A stretch of DNA of 64,000 nucleotides from Qipengyuania profundimaris (GCF_030717945.1 NZ_JAVAIM010000001.1:1859131-1923130); one strand, 5' to 3'. Shown: positions 38,761-47,388, numbered from the stretch's first letter. Program-made: numbers and translations. Notes: generated by a model from the letters alone, not told the origin.

Positions 38761-40191
38761 CTATTTCAAGGCGGACTTGATCGCCTTGTCGGTAGCAGCA
38801 CCATAGGGCGGCTTGAGACCGCCAAGCTTGGCGATGTCGATCTTGGGCTGGCTGTAAACGCTGCGCGCATGGCTGAATTCGCGGAAGCCCTCGACCCCGT
38901 GATAGCTGCCCATGCCGGAAGGCCCGGTGCCGCCGAACGGCAGATCGTCCATCGACACATGGAAGATCACGTCGTTCACCGTCACGCCGCCGCTGATGGT
39001 TTTGGTCAGCACCTTCTCGCGTTCGTCGCTGCTTTCACCGAAATAATAAAGGCCGAGCGGACGGTCGTTTTCGTTCACGTAGTCGATCGCTTCCTCGACG
39101 CGGCTGTAGGTCTTGACCGGGAGGACCGGCCCGAAGATTTCCTCCTGCATCGCCTTCATATCGTCGGTGACGTTCTTGAGGATGGTCAGCGGCATCTTGC
39201 GCTGGTTGGCATTGCCGAAGTCCTCATTGCCCGGGTTGACCTCGATCACCTCGGCACCCTTGTCTTTCGCATCGGCAACCAGGCCCTTGAGGCGCTCGAA
39301 GTGATGGTCGCTGACGATGCTGGCGTAGTCCTCGTTCTCCAGCATGGTCGGGTACATGTTCGCAGTGCCCTGCCAGACGCCATGGATCGCTTCGTCCTGC
39401 TTGCTTTCCGGCACGTAGAGATAGTCCGGGGCAAGGCAGATCTGGCCTGCATTGAGCATCTTACCGAGCGCGATACGCTCGCCCGCCTTGGCGAAGTCGG
39501 CACTTTCGCCGAGGAAGACCGGGCTCTTGCCGCCCAATTCCAATGTGACGGGGACGAGATTCTTCGCTGCAGCTTCCATGACCTTGCGGCCGGTCGCGGT
39601 GGAGCCGGTAAATACGAGATGGTCGAAGGGCAGTTCGGAGAAGGCCGCCGCGACTTCGGGCCCTCCGGTGAAGACCGCGCACTCGTCGGCAGTGAAGTAC
39701 TCTTCGACAAGTTCCTGCGTCAGCAGGCTGGTCTTTTCCGTAAACTCGCTCGGCTTGATCATCGCGCGATTTCCCGCAGCGAAGACCTGCATCAGCGGAC
39801 CGAAGCTGAGATTGACCGGGAAATTCCACGGGCTGAGGATGCCGATTACGCCCTTCGGCTCGTACCGCACTTCCGCCTTCGCACCCATCAGGCCGAGCGG
39901 GAACTGGACGTGCCGCTTGTCGGGTCGCGCCCACTTATCCATGTTCTTCAGGCAGTATTTGCCGAAATTCATCGTACCGACGATGTCGGTCATCATCGAT
40001 TGCTGGGGCGAGCGGTTGCCGAAATCGGCGCTCATCACCTTGCACAGATCGTCGGCATGGGTTTTCAGCAGGTTGATGGCGCGCTCGATGCGATCCTTGC
40101 GCAGAGCCATCGGTTCCGGGCGGGTCTGTGTGTGCGCGGCGCGCTGTTTGCGCAGCACGTCTTCCATCTCACTCTTCCGGTCGTCCGCCAT
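38761..40191 (-). CDS. Aldehyde dehydrogenase (coniferyl-aldehyde-dehydrogenase-like)
   Basis: An NAD(P)-dependent aldehyde dehydrogenase of 476 residues. It has IGILSPWNFPVNLSFGPLM (Asn169-type oxyanion Asn), the catalytic Glu in TLELGGKSPVFLG, the nucleophile Cys in NAGQICLAPDYLYVP and EEIFGPVLPV. The compact length and the end FSHARSVYSQP fit the coniferyl/fatty aldehyde dehydrogenase group rather than betaine aldehyde types; the true substrate is not shown. The ATG at 40191 follows GGAGAG; the ATG at 40203 is an alternative. It diverges from the thiolase gene, with 106 bases between. Confidence 0.9.
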   Translation of the reverse strand: MADDRKSEMEDVLRKQRAAHTQTRPEPMALRKDRIERAINLLKTHADDLCKVMSADFGNRSPQQSMMTDIVGTMNFGKYCLKNMDKWARPDKRHVQFPLGLMGAKAEVRYEPKGVIGILSPWNFPVNLSFGPLMQVFAAGNRAMIKPSEFTEKTSLLTQELVEEYFTADECAVFTGGPEVAAAFSELPFDHLVFTGSTATGRKVMEAAAKNLVPVTLELGGKSPVFLGESADFAKAGERIALGKMLNAGQICLAPDYLYVPESKQDEAIHGVWQGTANMYPTMLENEDYASIVSDHHFERLKGLVADAKDKGAEVIEVNPGNEDFGNANQRKMPLTILKNVTDDMKAMQEEIFGPVLPVKTYSRVEEAIDYVNENDRPLGLYYFGESSDEREKVLTKTISGGVTVNDVIFHVSMDDLPFGGTGPSGMGSYHGVEGFREFSHARSVYSQPKIDIAKLGGLKPPYGAATDKAIKSALK

Positions 40192-40297
40192 CGCTCTCTC
40201 CATTTGATCTTGCTGCGGCGCAGCACTAGGTAGAAGCCAACCTTAGATAGGTCGCCATTGGCAACCGATATCACAGAACCAGAGGACCAGCACAAGC

Positions 40298-41494
40298 ATG
40301 ACCCAGTTCAGCGCAGCCGACCCCGTCGTCATCCTGTCTTACGCACGCACCCCGATGGGGGGCATGCAGGGCGCCCTTGCCGATGTTTCGGCGACCGATC
40401 TCGGCGCTACTGCGGTCAAGGCTGCTGTCGAGCGCTCGGGCGTACCGGTCGATAAGTTTGACCGCACTTACATGGGCTGCGTGCTGCCCGCAGGCCTCGG
40501 CCAGGCCCCTGCCCGCCAGGCCTCGATCAAGGCCGGCCTGCCGAAATCGGTGCAGGCGACTACGGTCAACAAGGTCTGCGGCAGCGGCATGCAGACGGTT
40601 ATCATGGGCGCAGAAGCGCTCGCCACGGGCGATGTGAACTACATCGTCGCCGGCGGCATGGAGAGCATGACCAATGCACCCTACCTGTTGAAGAAGCACC
40701 GCAGCGGCGCGCGGCTGGGCCATGACACGACTTACGACCACATGTTCCTCGACGGGCTCGAAGATGCCTATGAGGAAGGCCGCGCCATGGGCACATTCGC
40801 ACAGGACACCGCGAACGACTACCAGCTGACACGCGAACAGATGGACGACTATTCCATCGAGTCGCTGCGCCGCGCCAATGCCGCCATCGAAAGCGGCGCT
40901 TTTGCGGACGAAGTCGTCCCCGTCAGCTTCTCGACGCGCCGCGGCGACGTGACGGTCGAGCATGACGAGCAGCCCGGCAAGGGCAAGCCCGACAAGATCC
41001 CGACCCTGCGCCCCGCTTTCGCCAAGGACGGCACGATTACCGCAGCAACGTCCTCCTCGATTTCCGACGGCGCGGCTGCCGTGGTCCTGACGCGCGAAAG
41101 CGTCGCCAGGGAAAACGGGCACGAACCGGTCGCGAAGATCGTCGCCATGGCGGCGCATGCGCAGGAGCCGAGCGAATTCACCGTCGCACCTGTCGGCGCC
41201 ATCGAAAAGGTGCTCGAGAAGGCCGGCTGGTCGGCGGACGAGGTCGACCTGTGGGAAGTCAATGAGGCGTTTGCCTGCGTCGCCATGTTCGCCATGCGCG
41301 ACATTGGCATCCCGCATGACAAGATCAACGTAAACGGCGGCGGGACCGCGCTCGGCCACCCCATCGGTGCCAGCGGCACGCGGATCATCGTGACGCTGCT
41401 CAACGCGCTCAAACAGCAGGGCAAGAAGCGCGGCATCGCCTCGCTCTGCATCGGCGGCGGCGAAGCCACGGCAGTCGCAGTCGAGCTTGTCTGA
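40298..41494 (+). CDS. Acetyl-CoA C-acyltransferase (thiolase)
   Basis: A 398-residue thiolase that condenses or cleaves acyl-CoA with acetyl-CoA. Active-site residues are Cys94 in VNKVCGSGMQ, His354 in NVNGGGTALGHPIG and Cys384 in SLCIGGGEA. Other blocks are AGGMESMTNAPYLL and WEVNEAFACVAMFAM. It is of the biosynthetic/acetoacetyl-CoA type by overall pattern, but I cannot separate AtoB/PhaA roles from fatty-acid degradation. It stands alone apart from the small lipoprotein downstream. Confidence 0.93.
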   Translation: MTQFSAADPVVILSYARTPMGGMQGALADVSATDLGATAVKAAVERSGVPVDKFDRTYMGCVLPAGLGQAPARQASIKAGLPKSVQATTVNKVCGSGMQTVIMGAEALATGDVNYIVAGGMESMTNAPYLLKKHRSGARLGHDTTYDHMFLDGLEDAYEEGRAMGTFAQDTANDYQLTREQMDDYSIESLRRANAAIESGAFADEVVPVSFSTRRGDVTVEHDEQPGKGKPDKIPTLRPAFAKDGTITAATSSSISDGAAAVVLTRESVARENGHEPVAKIVAMAAHAQEPSEFTVAPVGAIEKVLEKAGWSADEVDLWEVNEAFACVAMFAMRDIGIPHDKINVNGGGTALGHPIGASGTRIIVTLLNALKQQGKKRGIASLCIGGGEATAVAVELV

Positions 41495-41504
41495 CGTTCT
41501 TCGC

Positions 41505-41552
41505 GGCACTTCCCCCGCACCTGCGCGTTGGTGCGGCGAAAGGGGAAGTGCC
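41505..41552 (+). promoter_or_regulatory. Long hairpin covering the ribosome binding site of the next gene
   Basis: GGCACTTCCCC (41505-41515) pairs over 11 bases without mismatch with GGGGAAGTGCC (41542-41552). Inside, CGCACC (41516-41521) pairs with GGTGCG (41530-41535) around an 8-base loop, with a 6-base bulge GCGAAA on the right. The Shine-Dalgarno-like AGGGGAAG lies in the right arm and the arm ends directly at the ATG at 41553. There is no T-run, so it does not look like a terminator for the thiolase gene. It may block translation until opened. Confidence 0.6.
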
Positions 41553-41984
41553 ATGAAGAACATGTTTTTCGTCGCTGCCGCAACGGTAGCGCTCGCCGCC
41601 TGCGGCTCCAACGAGGAACCCGCTCCCGAACCGCTCGATACGGCGACACCGGCCGACACGACGCTCGGCAGCACTGCTACCGGCGATATGACCGGAACCT
41701 ACGAGGTTCAGATGGCCGACGGCAGCGTCACCATGCAGCAGATCAACGCCGACGGCACCTATGTCGATACGATGCCGGACGGTACTGAAACCGAACGCGG
41801 CACCTGGCGCCAGGACGGCTCGCAGATGTGCTTCGATCCCGAAGGCACCGAGTCCGAGGAATGCTACGCCGGCGGCGCGCCTGGCTCGGATGGCAGCTTC
41901 CAGATGCGCGATGCGGATGGCAACACCACCGCGACAGTGCGCAAGGTCGACGGCAATGGGGTCGCTGCCGAAACGACCATGTAA
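41553..41984 (+). CDS. Small lipoprotein of unknown function
   Basis: A 143-residue protein with a lipoprotein signal: MKNMFF, hydrophobic core and lipobox LAACGS. After a Pro/Thr/Asp-rich linker comes a beta-rich repeat-like domain (MTGTYEVQMADGSVTMQQI, YVDTMPDGTETERGTW, CFDPEGTESEECYAGG) with two Cys that may bond. No family recognised. The ATG at 41553 abuts the hairpin described above, and a clear terminator follows, so the gene may be regulated at translation. Confidence 0.8.
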   Translation: MKNMFFVAAATVALAACGSNEEPAPEPLDTATPADTTLGSTATGDMTGTYEVQMADGSVTMQQINADGTYVDTMPDGTETERGTWRQDGSQMCFDPEGTESEECYAGGAPGSDGSFQMRDADGNTTATVRKVDGNGVAAETTM

Positions 41985-42006
41985 AAGGTCAGACCAGAAA
42001 ACGGAG

Positions 42007-42033
42007 AAGGCGGCTCGAAAGGGCCGCCTTTTT
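42007..42033 (+). terminator. Rho-independent terminator after the lipoprotein gene
   Basis: AAGGCGGC (42007-42014) pairs with GCCGCCTT (42023-42030) around an 8-base loop and is followed by Ts. It lies between the lipoprotein gene and the convergent SH3-domain gene, and the As before the stem may let it work in both directions. Confidence 0.88.
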
Positions 42034-42037
42034 CACG

Positions 42038-42505
42038 TTACGGCGTGCCTGCGCCCCACAATCGATCCTGAGCGATCCAGCCACGGCGGTTGGCGATCGT
42101 CACCTCGCACCAGCTGTCCTCGCAGTCGCCCAAGGCCGTTACGACGCCCGGCTCGACCCGCCATTTGAGCGCGGCATCCGCTGCCGGACTAGCGCGCATA
42201 TCGGCAGGCCCGTCGCCGATGACGATTGCGCCGTGATCAGGGCTCAGCAGGCGGGCAACGACCCAGCCCTTGTCGCCCGCAGGATCCTCGATCAGCCGCC
42301 AGCCTTCCATCACGCGCACAACCTTCACCGGCAGGCCGGGGCGGCGATAGACCCAGTCGATCTTGTAATCGGCGCTCGGTCCGACGCGCATGTTGAGCTC
42401 GCTCGCGCGGATGGTCGCCCAGTAAGGCACCTCACGTTCCTGCGCGGCTGCCGAAGCGGGCAGACCGACGAAGCAGACGAGGGCGATGAGGAGGCGCGCG
42501 ACCAT
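42038..42505 (-). CDS. Secreted SH3-domain protein
   Basis: A 155-residue protein with a Sec signal peptide ending near PASAAAQ. The rest matches bacterial SH3-like proteins: SELNMRVGPSADYKIDWVY, the first SH3 unit with GLPVKVVRVMEGWRLIEDP, and a second unit with DMRASPAADAALKW, GVVTALGDCEDSWCEV and RGWIAQDRLWG. Such proteins usually bind the cell wall or other periplasmic partners. I chose the ATG at 42505 because the signal peptide begins there; an upstream start at 42556 adds a polar tail. Confidence 0.85.
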   Translation of the reverse strand: MVARLLIALVCFVGLPASAAAQEREVPYWATIRASELNMRVGPSADYKIDWVYRRPGLPVKVVRVMEGWRLIEDPAGDKGWVVARLLSPDHGAIVIGDGPADMRASPAADAALKWRVEPGVVTALGDCEDSWCEVTIANRRGWIAQDRLWGAGTP

Positions 42506-42589
42506 GGCGGACCTCTTACATGATTCTGCGCTGCCACGGCAACCGCGCTTGACCATTACCCCGCCCTCGCCCTAGCGCTTTTGACCAGC

Positions 42590-43606
42590 ATGGAAAGCGC
42601 CCCCGAACAGGTCGAGAAACGCCTCACCCGCACGCCGCGGGTTGTCGTCACCCGTCATCTTATGCCCTCGGTCGAAGAGCGCATGGGCGAGTTGTTCGAC
42701 GTGACGCTCAACGGCGAGGACCGACCGCTGACGCGAGACGAACTCGTGGATGCCATGCAGACCTGCGATGTCCTCGTGCCGACCGTCACCGACCGCGTCG
42801 ACGGCGACATGATCGCGGAGGCGGGCGACGATCTCGGCCTGATCGCCAATTTCGGCGCCGGCACCGAACATCTGGACCTGAAGGCGGCGCATGATCGCGG
42901 CATCATGGTAACCAATACGCCCGGTGTCTTCACCGACGACACCGCCGACCTCGCCATGGCAGGCATCATCGGCGTCCCGCGCCGCATTCGCGAAGGCGTG
43001 CAGTTGATCCGCAGTGGCGAGTGGACGGGCTGGACGCCGACCGCGCTGCTCGGAACGAAGCTTGCGGGCAAGGTGCTCGGCATCGTCGGCATGGGCCGAA
43101 TCGGCCAGGCCGTCGCCCATCGCGCGCGCGCCTTCGGCCTGCGTATCGCCTATCACAATCGCAAGCGCCTGCCCGAAGCGGTCGAGCGCATGTTCGATGC
43201 CGCTTATGTCGAAAACCTCGACGATCTGGTGGCGCAGGCGGACATTCTCACGCTCCACTGCCCGGCGACGCCGGGCACGCATCGACTGATCGACGAGCGG
43301 CGCATCGGCCTGATGAAACCGGGCGCTAGCCTGATCAACACCGCGCGCGGCGATCTGGTCGATCAGGAAGCGCTGATCGCCGCGCTGGAGAACGGCCACC
43401 TGTCCGGCGCGGGGCTCGACGTCTATCCCGACGAGCCGAATGTGGACGAACGTCTCATCCGCCATCCCAACGTGATGACCCTGCCCCACATCGGCAGCGC
43501 CACGCGCGAAGGGCGCGAGGAATCGGGCCTGAAGGTGATCGCCAATATCCGCATGTGGGCCGACGGGCATCGCCCGCCAGACCAGGTGCTGACCGGCCTC
43601 GGCTGA
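42590..43606 (+). CDS. D-2-hydroxyacid dehydrogenase (glyoxylate/hydroxypyruvate reductase-like)
   Basis: A 338-residue NAD(P)-dependent enzyme that interconverts 2-oxoacids and D-2-hydroxyacids. The Rossmann motif is GKVLGIVGMGRIGQAVAHRA, and the catalytic Arg, Glu and His lie in NTARGDLVDQEAL, DVYPDEPNVDERL and LPHIGSATREGREE. The substrate-binding piece is ANFGAGTEHLDL. The closest class is glyoxylate or D-glycerate dehydrogenase. An ATG at 42590 and a TTG at 42581 are both possible starts; I use the ATG. Confidence 0.9.
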   Translation: MESAPEQVEKRLTRTPRVVVTRHLMPSVEERMGELFDVTLNGEDRPLTRDELVDAMQTCDVLVPTVTDRVDGDMIAEAGDDLGLIANFGAGTEHLDLKAAHDRGIMVTNTPGVFTDDTADLAMAGIIGVPRRIREGVQLIRSGEWTGWTPTALLGTKLAGKVLGIVGMGRIGQAVAHRARAFGLRIAYHNRKRLPEAVERMFDAAYVENLDDLVAQADILTLHCPATPGTHRLIDERRIGLMKPGASLINTARGDLVDQEALIAALENGHLSGAGLDVYPDEPNVDERLIRHPNVMTLPHIGSATREGREESGLKVIANIRMWADGHRPPDQVLTGLG

Positions 43607-43621
43607 CCTTCGCAGAAGTCC

Positions 43622-43642
43622 GCTTGCCATCGGCGGGCAAGC
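43622..43642 (+). other. Small hairpin between two plus-strand genes
   Basis: GCTTGCC (43622-43628) pairs with GGCAAGC (43636-43642) around a 7-base loop. There is no T-run, so it is at best a weak terminator for the dehydrogenase gene, or an RNA 3'-end stabiliser. Confidence 0.3.
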
Positions 43643-43660
43643 CTGTAACGCCCTCACGCC

Positions 43661-44089
43661 ATGGACGAATTTTCAGCCAAGATCGAAGCGCTCGAACACC
43701 TGTGGATGCGCTCGTGGATGCAGCGCGACCGCAATCAGATGAAATCGCTCGCAGCGCGCGATTTCATCTTTCTCCTGGGGTCTAGCAAGCCCGTGATCCT
43801 CGACCGCGCCAGCTGGCTGGAAGCCGCGACTACGCGCTTCCGCTGCACCGGCTATCGCTTCGACGAGGTCTATGTGCGCCGCCATGGCAATGTCGCAGTC
43901 TTCGCCACGCGCCTGGGGCTGGAAGCCTCGATCGAAGGCCGCGACTGGACCGGCGACAGTTGGGTCGTCGACCTGTGGCAGAAGGGAAAGATCGCGCGAA
44001 AGTGGAAGCTGATCGAACGCACCCTCTCGCGCCCGGACACCGACGAAAAGATGCCGGATGCGATCAGGGCGATGCAGCTCTGGCGCTAA
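43661..44089 (+). CDS. NTF2-like / DUF4440 family protein
   Basis: A 142-residue cytoplasmic protein with the cone-shaped NTF2-like pattern: an N-terminal helix pair (KIEALEHLWMRSWMQRDRNQ), FIFLLGSSKPVILDRASWLEA, then strands such as YVRRHGNVAVFATRLGLEA and WVVDLWQKGKIARKWKLIER. DUF4440 proteins often bind small hydrophobic ligands or act as hydrolases or isomerases; no substrate can be named. It is followed by the convergent nitronate monooxygenase gene with a 4-base gap. Confidence 0.75.
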   Translation: MDEFSAKIEALEHLWMRSWMQRDRNQMKSLAARDFIFLLGSSKPVILDRASWLEAATTRFRCTGYRFDEVYVRRHGNVAVFATRLGLEASIEGRDWTGDSWVVDLWQKGKIARKWKLIERTLSRPDTDEKMPDAIRAMQLWR

Positions 44090-44093
44090 AGCT

Positions 44094-45500
44094 TCAATCC
44101 CCGGTCAGGATCCGCTCGACCAGTTCCTTCACCGTGGGTGTGAAGTTGTTCGAGTAGAACGGATCCTGCTTGAAGCGGTAGGCGGCGTGGCCCGCGAAAG
44201 CTAGGTTCTCGTCCGGGTCGCCGCCATGGGCGATGTCCTGCAAGGTCTTCTGGATGCAGAAGCTGCGAGGATCGGCGAGACGGCCGGTGGTGTGGTTGTC
44301 GTGATCCTTCCAGCTGGAAAACTGGCAGTGCGACAGGCAGCCCATGCACTCCTGCTGGTCGGTGCGGATCTGCTCGGCGCTTTCGGGGGTGGTGAAAACC
44401 ACCGTGTCGTCGGGTGTCTTCAGCGCTTCGGTGAAGCCCTCGTGCATCCAGCTCTGCGCCTTGCGCTGGTCGCCGGGATGGACGTAGAAATACTTTGCCT
44501 TGCCGTGATCGGCGAGCGGGATGGTGCCCTCTTCCTCGTCGCGCTTGAAGATCGGGATCTGGCGCTCGCTGCGGTGCATCAAATCGTAGAGGAAAGGCGT
44601 CTTCACCGCGCTGGAATAGAATCCGGTGGGGCTGAACTTGTGGAGCAGCACGTCGCCCGGTTCGACCGTGCGCAGCATGTCCTTCCACACCTGCGGGATC
44701 GGGCTTTCATGGGTGAGCAGCGGGCGCGTGCCGAACTGGAAGGCGATCTTGCCGAGTTCGGGGTTGTCGATCCAGTCGTTCCATTCGCGCAGGAACCAGA
44801 CCCCGCCGGCCATCACGATGGCCGTGTCTTCGCTGACGCCTTCGTTGCGCATGGTTTCGCGCAGCGCCTTCACGCGCGGATAGGGATCTTCGGGCTTGGT
44901 CGGGTCCTCGGCATTGGACAGGCCATTGTGCCCGCCCGCCAGCCAAGGGTCTTCATAAACCACGGCCGCCAGCAGGTCCGGCACCTTGGAATAGCTCCGC
45001 TTCCACAATGCGCGGAAAGCGCGCGCGGAAGAGACGATCGGCAGGTAATGCACATTGTAACGCTGGGCGATCTCGGCCAGCTTGTAGGGCATCCCCGCCC
45101 CGCAAGTGACGCCGTCGATCTTGTCGGCGCAATTGTCGAGCACGCCTTCGAGGACCTGCTGCGCCCCGCCCTGCTCCCACAGCACGTTGATATTAATCGC
45201 GCCCTTGCCGTCGGCAATCTCGTAAGCGCGATTCACCTGCTCGGTCGCCCCGTCGATTGCGTAGCGCACGAGCTGTTCGAAGCGCTCCTTGCGGGTGGCC
45301 TGAGGGTAGACTTGCGGGATCGGACTGCCGTCCTCGTCATAGCTGTCGGCATTGACTGCGCTAACCGTGCCGATGCCGCCCGCAGCGGCCCAGGCGCCCG
45401 AGCTCATGTGATTGGTGGCGGATACGCCCTTGCCGCCCTCGATCAGCGGCCAGACTTCCTTGCCGCCGTAAACGATGGGCTTGAGACCCTTGAAACTCAT
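44094..45500 (-). CDS. Nitronate monooxygenase-family flavoprotein with Cys cluster
   Basis: A 468-residue protein of the NMO / 2-nitropropane dioxygenase TIM-barrel family, which uses FMN. Supporting blocks are WEQGGAQQVLEGVLDN, DGVTCGAGMPYKLAEIA, YLPIVSSARAFRALWKRS, IVMAGGVWFLREW and AFQFGTRPLLTHESPIP. It is longer than classical NMOs; the extra C-terminal part has a Cys group, QECMGCLSHCQFSSW, with a further Cys in PRSFCIQKT, that could hold an iron-sulfur cluster or zinc. The ATG at 45500 overlaps the methyltransferase stop (TAATG), so the two are coupled. Confidence 0.85.
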   Translation of the reverse strand: MSFKGLKPIVYGGKEVWPLIEGGKGVSATNHMSSGAWAAAGGIGTVSAVNADSYDEDGSPIPQVYPQATRKERFEQLVRYAIDGATEQVNRAYEIADGKGAININVLWEQGGAQQVLEGVLDNCADKIDGVTCGAGMPYKLAEIAQRYNVHYLPIVSSARAFRALWKRSYSKVPDLLAAVVYEDPWLAGGHNGLSNAEDPTKPEDPYPRVKALRETMRNEGVSEDTAIVMAGGVWFLREWNDWIDNPELGKIAFQFGTRPLLTHESPIPQVWKDMLRTVEPGDVLLHKFSPTGFYSSAVKTPFLYDLMHRSERQIPIFKRDEEEGTIPLADHGKAKYFYVHPGDQRKAQSWMHEGFTEALKTPDDTVVFTTPESAEQIRTDQQECMGCLSHCQFSSWKDHDNHTTGRLADPRSFCIQKTLQDIAHGGDPDENLAFAGHAAYRFKQDPFYSNNFTPTVKELVERILTGD

Positions 45501-46264
45501 TATGCTTTCTCTCTCTTCGTCGGCCGCTCGATGGGCGGCGCCTCGTGTGCGACACTGTCGCCGCGGCACGGTTCGATCTCTCCGGGTTCGGGCCTCGTAG
45601 CCGCTGCCTTGAACTGTGCATAGTAGCCGAGCAGTTCCGGCGCATCCTTGAACGCGACCAATTCGTATCCCACCCGCTCCAGCTCGCAAGACAATAGCAG
45701 CGGGTCGATCCCGTGCCGGTCAGTCGGGCGATCCTTGTCGACCACGATGACCTGACCGTCCTCTCGCAGCGACGGCCACAGCCGCCAGAGGAATTCGTAG
45801 GGCTCTTCTATCTCATGGTACATGTGGACCATGAACACGCGGTCGAAGCTGTTGGCGGGCAGGCGCGGGTCGGCCGGTTCGCCGCGGCGGATCGAGACAT
45901 TGTCGAGCCGCTGACGCTCTACCCGGCGGCCGAGACGCGCCAGAGCATCGCCGTCGATATCCTGTGCCAGCACGCGGCCGGTTTCGCCGACGCGCTTGGC
46001 TAGGCGCAGCGTGTAGTAGCCATTGCCTGCGCCGATATCGGCCACTGTCATGCCGGGTTCGAGTTCGGCAAGGTCCATCACCGTCTGCGCTTCGCCGCGG
46101 CTGTCGCGCTGGTCCTCGCTGTCGATGGAATAGGTGCCGATGCCAGACACGGGACGGTCGGGCGCGGGGAACTCGGCCGGTTCGTCTCCGGTACTCAGCA
46201 GCCCGCCATCGCAGGCGGCGAGACTGGCTGCGATGAGAGGGAGAAGAGCGAGGCCGCGCCTCAC
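45500..46264 (-). CDS. Class I SAM-methyltransferase-like protein with lipoprotein signal
   Basis: A 254-residue protein. The core is a class I methyltransferase fold: GMTVADIGAGNGYYTLRLA (SAM-binding motif I), VLAQDIDGDAL, FDRVFMVHMYHEIEEPYEF and EDGQVIVVDKDRP. The N-terminus, however, reads RRGLALLPLIAASLAACDGG, a good lipoprotein signal with lipobox LAAC. That would place a SAM-dependent fold in the periplasm, where SAM is not expected. The GTG at 46264 overlaps the prfB stop. The next in-frame start inside the protein is far downstream, so the signal is not an artefact of start choice unless the gene uses a rare codon. Confidence 0.8.
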   Translation of the reverse strand: MRRGLALLPLIAASLAACDGGLLSTGDEPAEFPAPDRPVSGIGTYSIDSEDQRDSRGEAQTVMDLAELEPGMTVADIGAGNGYYTLRLAKRVGETGRVLAQDIDGDALARLGRRVERQRLDNVSIRRGEPADPRLPANSFDRVFMVHMYHEIEEPYEFLWRLWPSLREDGQVIVVDKDRPTDRHGIDPLLLSCELERVGYELVAFKDAPELLGYYAQFKAAATRPEPGEIEPCRGDSVAHEAPPIERPTKREKA

Positions 46265-47388
46265 TCCGCGTCCTCCACCTCGACCGTTTCGCCGGTCACG
46301 CGCTGAGCGAGTGCGGCGGAAATGAACGGATCGAGCGCGCCGTCGAGGACATCGTCGGGCGTGGGAGACTGAACGCCGGTCCGCAGGTCCTTCACCATCT
46401 GGTACGGCTGGAGGACGTAGCTGCGGATCTGGTGGCCCCAGCCGATATCGCTCTTTTCCTGGTACTCCCCAGAGGCTGCCGCTTCGCGCTCGGCCATTTC
46501 GCGCTCGAACAAGCGGGCCTTCAGCATGTTCATCGCGGTCGCGCGGTTCTTGTGCTGGCTTCGGTCGTTCTGGCTGGCGACGACGATCCCGGTAGGCTGG
46601 TGAGTGATGCGGACCGCGGAATCGGTCGTGTTGATGTGCTGTCCACCCGCACCGCTGGCGCGGTAGGTGTCGATCTTGAGGTCGGCCGGATTGATCTCGA
46701 TGTCGATATCGTCGTCGATCACCGGATAGACCCAGACCGAGCTGAAGCTGGTGTGGCGCCGCGCGCTGCTGTCATAAGGGCTGATGCGGACGAGGCGGTG
46801 GACGCCGCTCTCGGTCTTCGCATAGCCATAGGCATTGTCGCCCTTCACCAGCAGCGTAGCGGATTTGATGCCCGCCTGGTCGCCTGCCTGATATTCGACC
46901 GTCTCGACCTTGTAGCCTCGCTGTTCGGCCCAGCGGGCGTACATGCGGAAAAGCATCTCCGCCCAGTCTTGGCTTTCGGTCCCGCCCGCGCCTGCGTGGA
47001 TTTCGATATAGGTGTCGTTGCCGTCGGCCTCGCCCGACAGCAGCGCCTGCACCTTGTCGCGATCGGCGCGATCGGCGAGGCCTTCCAGCGAGGACAGCCC
47101 CTCGCTCACAACTTCGTCATCGCCCTCGGCCTCGCCCATTTCGACGAATTCGATGGCGTCGGACATCTCGCTCTCGATCTCGCGCACGGTGGTGATCGCG
47201 GTTTCGAGGCGCTTCTGCTCCTGCGTGATGACCTGCGCCTGCTTGGGATCGTCCCACAGGGTCGGGTCCTGCACTCGCGCGTCGAGTTCGTCGAGGCGGC
47301 GCAAGGCGCGCTCCCAGTCGAGCGATTGGCGGACGAGCGCCAATGCGGCTTCGATCCTCTCGATATGGGCCTGCCCTTCGGCACGCAT
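46261..47388 (-). CDS. prfB: Peptide chain release factor 2
   Basis: RF2 reads UAA and UGA and releases the finished peptide. The 375-residue protein has the catalytic GGQ in RASGAGGQHINTTDSAVRI. The stop-codon tripeptide, SPF in E. coli, reads SPY here (RISPYDSSARRHTSF). The frame is continuous, so there is no programmed +1 frameshift of the E. coli kind. I chose the ATG at 47388, with AAGGAA 9 bases upstream, over 47427. Confidence 0.95.
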   Translation of the reverse strand: MRAEGQAHIERIEAALALVRQSLDWERALRRLDELDARVQDPTLWDDPKQAQVITQEQKRLETAITTVREIESEMSDAIEFVEMGEAEGDDEVVSEGLSSLEGLADRADRDKVQALLSGEADGNDTYIEIHAGAGGTESQDWAEMLFRMYARWAEQRGYKVETVEYQAGDQAGIKSATLLVKGDNAYGYAKTESGVHRLVRISPYDSSARRHTSFSSVWVYPVIDDDIDIEINPADLKIDTYRASGAGGQHINTTDSAVRITHQPTGIVVASQNDRSQHKNRATAMNMLKARLFEREMAEREAAASGEYQEKSDIGWGHQIRSYVLQPYQMVKDLRTGVQSPTPDDVLDGALDPFISAALAQRVTGETVEVEDAE

